A stretch of DNA of 64,000 nt from Clytia hemisphaerica (lineage: Eukaryota; Cnidaria; Hydrozoa; Leptothecata; Clytiidae). A program made the translations under genes and the position numbers. Positions 60,001 to 64,000 of the stretch are shown piece by piece (positions within the stretch are counted from its first letter, which is position 1; each line of letters opens with the position of its first letter). The stretch spans positions 310,001-374,000 of the forward strand of contig CACVBU010000711.1 in the NCBI GenBank assembly GCA_902728285.1, read 5' to 3'. Below the pieces are notes generated by a model that searched no databases, had not been told where the DNA came from, and was given only the letters and a program-made list of their open reading frames with translations.

Positions 60001-63000
60001 ATTCTCTCTCATGTAACTTGCGTTGTATGGGCCCAAAGCGCACCTCGGTGTACATCTTTACATGCAAGCTTTATTGCTTACCCACCCTGGGGGGAGGGGC
60101 ACTCGATTCAAAAACAACCGTACATGCGAACCAAAATTAGGCCTGAAATTGGATCCTTACAGTGCAGAGCCAAATTTGATTAAATTTCGATGAAAAATTG
60201 GCCCTTACGGTACATTTTCTTGAAATTGTTGACCATTTTTAGGCACAATATGGTCAACTTTTAATTTTACACCCTTTGAGCGCACTTTTTCTCATCTTTG
60301 CTCATTTCGACCCATACAGTGCACTTTGGGAAACTTGGAAAAGGGACCCTTATGGGCCGCACTTACGGTCGGAGTAATTTTCCTTGACATGAGTGCCCCC
60401 CCCCCCACCAAAGGGCTCGACAATAGTTTTTTCTAACATCCCATAACAACGGTATTTTCCTTTGGAACTTGAATTCCTAAATAATCTACACTTTTCATGT
60501 TTATTTTAGTCACTGAAATTAGAAAAAGCAGAACCAAATACGATTGAACTTCAAATGGAAACAACGGAACAGCAGCTCAATGATCCAAACACCGCAGACT
60601 CTCTTAGTCAAGTTCTTAATGGACCAAGTCAAACCATAGAAGCCCCACAACCTCAAGTGATGACTGTGGAACTACAACATACAGATAATGATGCAATGGC
60701 ACAAGATCCATCAACAGATTTGACTGTCCAACATTCTGATACAACTTTAGAGAAATTGGAGGGTGTTGAAGACGTGAGCAACCTTTGGGTTTCTGACCAT
60801 AAATTTCAGTGTAAAATCTCTGACTACAACTGCCTTCTTGAAACCTCGAAAAGTTTACCTTTTAAGCTCTACAAAAAGCTTTGAACAATTCACCATATGA
60901 TAGAATCTCCTTTCTCGAAAACCCTCCACCCACTGAAACTTTAGATTAGACTTTTCTTTTCAAACCTACTTTCAGAACTCTGATGTATTGAAAACACAAC
61001 AAGAGGTAGTTGAATCGTTGAATAACACAGAAAATCAAATGACTGAAGTCAAAGTGATGGTAAGTTTTTTTTAAGTTTATTTGTCAAAAATTAGATTAAA
61101 TTGGTAGTAGGAGGTAAAAGTATGGACAAAGCAAATCGAATGTAAAGATATCTAAGGAATGAGTGCAATTCCAGGGGGTATCGAGTCAGTGTACTGGCCC
61201 ATAGCTGGTGGGGTGGTGTATTTTTTAGATTAAATTGAGTTAGTACAGTGTACTAAAAGGGTAGTATCAAAAATCCGGTCATTGAGAAGTCAGTACAATG
61301 TACTGAAAGGGTGGTAATAAAAATCTAGTTGTGGAAAAACGTCAGTACAGTGTACTAAAAGGGTGGTATCAAAGCTCCGGCTGTGGAAGAAAGTTAGTAC
61401 AGTATACTAAAAGGGTGGTGTCAACGCCCCGACCGTGAAAAAAAGTTAGTACAGTGTACTAAAAAGGGTGGTGGTCTATTTTTTTGGAAAGAAATCCAAA
61501 AATCAAGTTAGTACCCTATGGTCCAGTACACTGACTTGACCCCCCCCCCCCTGGCAATTCCAATTGAGTACATTAATTTCATTAGGAGTATCTTTAAGTA
61601 CAGTTATTTTCTGAGAAAGCCTCAATAAGAGGCCTCATTTACTTTTTCTCTCATTTTATTATTAGCAGGTGGATCCAATGAACTTATCAACAATACAAGC
61701 TTCTACAGATATGAACCATGTAACTTACTTCATTTTCTTCTTCTCACTTTTGATAGAATCTCAAACTTATGCTCCTTTCTATACATTGCCTTACTGCGAT
61801 GCCTATTGTTGCCTCGTCAAGAATGGGTGCGTTTATACTTTTTAAAGAATTTAACCTCTTAATAACCTCTATTCGTTTTGTTAAACACGTTCACTGTCGG
61901 GCATTTTCAGAAATCAAAAACTTGATCCGCTGGAATTTCATCAAAAATTTGATTTTCAGAGGCTCCTGTAGCCATTAGTTTTGCTCCAATGACTACAATT
62001 TGTATAACAAATTCGACACTGAAGTGTATGTATGTATCAAAAGTTATGGCCATTTGAATGTGCCATTGATATAATGAAATCTATGGAGTATACTTTTAGT
62101 TGGCAGTGTTTTAAAAACACACAAATCAGTGAAGGAGTAAAGTTTTCAAAGCGAAATTTTTTACTTTAGGTAACGAACATTGTGAATCAATTGACGGCTG
62201 CGAATAATGTCAATGTTTCTTCCGTCGATTCTCAGGTTTGTTGGACTTTTTCTTGTATCAATTATTTTTGTAGTATTTTATTTCATTCGTGACTTGTTTT
62301 TGATAGTGAATACTTCCACCTATAAATATTTTTCTCTTTTCTTTTCCAGAATCAAGTCGTCACATCTGCCACCGCAGGTAACTAAATATTCACTTATAGA
62401 ACGAATGAACGAATGACTTTTGTGTATGAGCTCTTAATTGTCTCCTACAACGTGTCCACTTTCATAAATATTTCGGATCAATCTTCTCAAATAAAAAGAC
62501 TCAAAAACCAATTCATGATATTCATGACGTAATATTTTCTACGGAAAACCCCGATATTTTAAATCAAATTTTCTCTGGCTTTAATTTAAACACTAGCAAA
62601 CACCAGGGTGTTTCTGTAGAGAACATTAGTAGAGAATATCATGAATCTTACTTTACTTTTTGATACTTTTTGAAGCCTTCTTTGTTCGTCTCAACAATCA
62701 TCCAATTTGAGAAATCCTGATGACACTATTTCCTAAATATCAAAAGAAAACTTCTTATTTGTTTTGTTTTAACCCTTTTCGCTTATGATGTTTTATTTTA
62801 TCCTTGTTCAGGGTATTATGGACTACAGACGGGTGCTTTTGATTTGAACGCCCAAACGCAAGGAGGTAAGATAATTGTCCTCATTTCTTTTTTGCACATT
62901 TTTTGTTCAGCCCCCTTTAACTGGTCAAGAAATATACACCGCTCTAATTCTGAAATTTATACTTTAATCGTAGAAATTTTAGCGAGACTAATTTTAGCGT

Positions 63001-64000
63001 TTTAGCGAGTCAGGAAAATCTTGATTTTTTTTGGATTTATTTTAGCGAATCACGATTTCAAAAATTTTCGCGTGGATAAATTTTAGCGAATATTCGTATT
63101 AAATTATCGACTGAATTTTTTTCTAGCATTTCTTTGCACTGAAAGCCTTCCTATTGATAAAAATGTATCAAGTCAAAATAACCAGAAATTTCGCGCGGAT
63201 AAATTTTAGCGATCTGTCGATTCGACGTGTTTTAGCGAGATTTATTTTGGCGAAAATAGGGAAAACTCGCTAAAACGCTAAAATTAGTCTCGCTAAAATT
63301 TATACGATTAAAGTATTTATAAATCGATTAGTCATTTGTCATCTTATCCTTTAAATGTGGCATCGAAATGATTACAATCACTCTAATGCTTTCTTCTAAC
63401 CTACCAGAAGGATCTAAATTGATTTGCCTTTCCGTGTTCTCCTGCTCAGAAGAATATTAAATTTTTAAACTCTCCTCGTATCTCAACAATTTCAGACAAC
63501 ACGACAACGTTCATCCTACAAACAAGCGATACAACTTTCTGTACGGCTGCAGTCATCGAAAACCCTCAAAGAAACGAATTCACAAATTCTACTGAACCGC
63601 CCTTCGTCTTGAAAGCCACTACAGACAACACGTTCGATGCAGCCGCTTTTACACCCGCCCATCCGCCCCAACAGGTAGAGGAAAGCGATACAAGCTCTGA
63701 TGAAAACACCGAATTCAACTTCAGATGTAATTTATGTAATGTAACGTTCAGTGACGAAGAAATGTTGGCACGTCACATGAAATCCAAACACACAGCTAAA
63801 ACGAATATTTGCAAGGATTGCGGTAAAGCATATAGCACCAAAGGCAGCTTAGCTCAACATGTGCATCATTATCATCGACATCCAAACGCTTATTCTTGCA
63901 AAGTTTGTGGCAAAACGTTCAATAGAAAAGACTTTCTAGTGAAGCATGAGAAAACGCATACTAACGACCGAGAATTTCAATGTAAACATTGCGATAAAGC
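45071..64000 (+). CDS. Coiled-coil / C2H2 zinc-finger protein, runs off the right edge
   Basis: Clear exons: 45071-45166 and 45338-45421 (copy 1), 57968-58063 and 58235-58318 (copy 2), then 59322-59417, 59814-59918, 60510-60773, 60976-61059, 61666-61719, 62170-62235, 62350-62377, 62812-62865 and 63496 to the edge. All join in frame with GT/AG sites. The first exons encode a Gln/Glu-rich coiled coil (LRDECERLRQESQQLDLRCQQ-like), then a Lys-rich basic stretch (KKSKKMKKRGKKR, possible nuclear signal), an acidic/Gln-rich middle, and C2H2 fingers: two or three complete (CNLC...H-H, CKDC...H-H, CKVC...H-H) and the start of another (CKHC). Probably a nuclear DNA-binding regulator. I do not recognise the orthologue. 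The true start is not certain. Confidence 0.82.
46429..47893 (+). pseudogene. Non-LTR retrotransposon reverse transcriptase fragment (CR1/Jockey type), broken
   Basis: Broken reading frames give the reverse transcriptase of a LINE: SPKKFWKHIRNSMK upstream, LPDDWKTAHVSPIYKKGK and NYRPVSLTSVACRVME (fingers), the catalytic YFDFAKAFDTVPH block, SGVPQGSVLGPLLFVIYIND, and FADDTSLLKK with the two catalytic Asp. At least three frame breaks occur (near 46873, 47085 and 47515). It is cut at the left where segment copy 1 ends and at the right by the element starting at 47894; the tail is absent. Confidence 0.9.
47894..48166. mobile_element. 273-bp TIR element at the junction between the two copies
   Basis: Perfect 21-bp ends, CTCTCGGGTACCTAATAGCC plus one base, at 47894-47914 and 48146-48166. 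Inside are three direct copies of a block containing CCACCCAGGACATT / TTATTCCAACCCCCCGCTTATTAA-like words. No coding. A decayed relative is at 29157. Confidence 0.85.
48279..48493 (-). pseudogene. Orphan second copy of SIN3 exon 1
   Basis: Encodes exactly the same 72 residues (start [20 protein letters not shown]) with the same GTAAGT donor as 36220-36434, but exon 2 and the rest of SIN3 do not follow; the next sequence on the minus strand is the 47894-48166 element and a LINE fragment. It is an allelic or duplicated exon, not a separate gene. Confidence 0.85.
49013..49904. mobile_element. hAT-like TIR element carrying a minisatellite, copy 2 only
   Basis: Ends CAGGGCTGCAAATAA and perfect complement; CAGGG starts are common in hAT elements. 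ATTGAA is found on both sides (49007-49012, 49905-49910). Copy 1 has no insert at the matching site (near 36951). Subterminal GACCGAC and GTCGGACATGATGTCCGA motifs are inverted. The middle holds tandem repeats (49185-49735). Confidence 0.8.
49185..49735. repeat. Minisatellite inside the hAT-like element
   Basis: About nine imperfect units of 50-60 bp, each with a version of ACTTTTATC(A/G)A, CTCGCTTTCTTTGTAACTTT and CAAG(G/A)GTGTTTC. Two unit types alternate (TTAACTTTTATCGACTTG and GATCACTTTTATCAATTC). Confidence 0.8.
52219..52275 (+). CDS. Possible first coding exon of the zinc-finger gene (copy 2)
   Basis: Same 19 codons and same GTAAAA donor as 40398-40454. If copy 2 is the intact allele, this would join to the exon at 57968 in phase 0. 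Supported only by splice phase and conservation between the copies. Confidence 0.3.
52645..54667. mobile_element. Composite insertion of about 2 kb, copy 2 only
   Basis: Copy 1 reads CCAATTGATTACTTTGATAACC across the site; in copy 2 this is split between 52644 and 54668. The insert contains a minus-strand LINE end (53983-54670) and a region at about 53165-53460 that is an inverted, diverged copy of 44140-44450 / 57010-57360. Confidence 0.75.
53165..53460 (-). repeat. Diverged inverted copy of the 44.1-44.5 kb sequence
   Basis: GCGAGTTAGTTGCC, TCATGCACTCCAC and the block TTAAAAGCACAGTGTGCTTA match the reverse complement of 44140-44450 (and 57010-57360) with many substitutions. This shows a dispersed repeat family; no product is recognised. 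Confidence 0.65.
53983..54684 (-). pseudogene. Non-LTR retrotransposon 3' part (reverse transcriptase C-terminal end), 5' truncated
   Basis: A 233-codon open frame with the end of a CR1/Jockey-type polymerase: WSMEFNPDKCKVLRI, AKYLGVYI, YVRPILEYGSVVWDPH, MVQRKAARFI and the usual close FPSTIRLWNEYP. The catalytic part is missing; the frame breaks into host sequence near 54667, as expected for a 5'-truncated LINE insertion. It differs clearly from the LINE fragment at 46429-47893. Confidence 0.88.
57968..58063 (+). CDS. Coiled-coil exon of the zinc-finger gene, copy 2
   Basis: 32 codons, same protein as 45071-45166 (EAEHFLSNFTTLRDECERLR start), phase 0 at both borders, AG before and GT after. 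It is physically joined to the unique downstream exons. Confidence 0.8.
58235..58318 (+). CDS. Second coiled-coil exon of the zinc-finger gene, copy 2
   Basis: 28 codons (LTQELQQSQIDKHNLERHIQ start), same protein as 45338-45421, phase 0 at both borders. Followed by the unique exon at 59322. Confidence 0.8.
61172..61553. mobile_element. TIR element with internal tandem repeats in a zinc-finger gene intron
   Basis: Ends CAGGGGGTATCGAGTCAGTG (left) and the imperfect complement at 61520-61553. GCAATTCC flanks both sides (61165-61172, 61554-61561). Five tandem units of about 60 bp carry GTTAGTACAGTGTACTAAAA and GGGTGGT. The 8-bp flank repeat and CAGGG end fit hAT-like elements. Confidence 0.75.
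62960..63315. mobile_element. Short TIR element, TACTTTA family, member 3
   Basis: Ends TACTTTAATCGTAGAAATTT and complement (CGATTAAAGTA). Subterminal TTTTAGCGA / TCGCTAAAA words repeat in both orientations, parallel to the TTTCGCGA words of the copy at 2407. Lies in the last visible intron of the zinc-finger gene. Confidence 0.7.

Overview
The window is eukaryotic nuclear DNA, most likely from an early-branching or other invertebrate animal. Genes are split by many short AT-rich introns with GT/AG borders. The gene set is animal: an APC armadillo protein, a SIN3 co-repressor, archease, a complexin and a coiled-coil/C2H2 zinc-finger protein. Spacers and introns are crowded with short terminal-inverted-repeat (TIR) elements and pieces of non-LTR retrotransposons. 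I cannot name the species from the sequence; a sponge or cnidarian is a guess.

Layout. 1-4.6 kb: AT-rich spacer with large foldback elements. 4609-18936 (minus): APC homologue, at least 17 exons visible, 5' end not found. 20031-20513 (minus): archease in one exon. 20.5-24.1 kb: spacer with TIR elements. 24145-24627 (plus): complexin-like gene in one exon with a C-terminal CAAX box. 24.6-26.1 kb: spacer. 26065-36434 (minus): SIN3, about 20 exons, with PAH1, PAH2, PAH3, the HDAC-interacting region and the conserved C-terminal region. 40.4-64 kb (plus): coiled-coil/C2H2 zinc-finger gene, running off the right edge after two complete fingers and the start of a third.

The most striking large-scale feature is that 36108-46428 and 48167-59260 are two nearly identical copies of one segment. 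The segment starts just inside SIN3 intron 1, carries SIN3 exon 1, the spacer, and the first two clear coiled-coil exons of the zinc-finger gene. The copies differ by scattered base changes, by at least six presence/absence differences that look like transposon insertions (two with an exact 8-bp target duplication), and by one small inversion. This looks like two alleles of a very heterozygous genome placed in tandem by the assembler, or else a recent tandem duplication. Comparing the copies gives natural empty and filled sites for several short transposon families.

The genes do not form one pathway. APC is normally a Wnt/cytoskeleton scaffold, SIN3 a histone-deacetylase scaffold, archease an RtcB tRNA-ligase helper, and complexin a SNARE regulator. 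The APC homologue is unusual: its armadillo domain is well conserved, but it has a very long Pro/Gln/His-rich region in front containing a duplicated exon pair, and a short tail without recognisable SAMP repeats.
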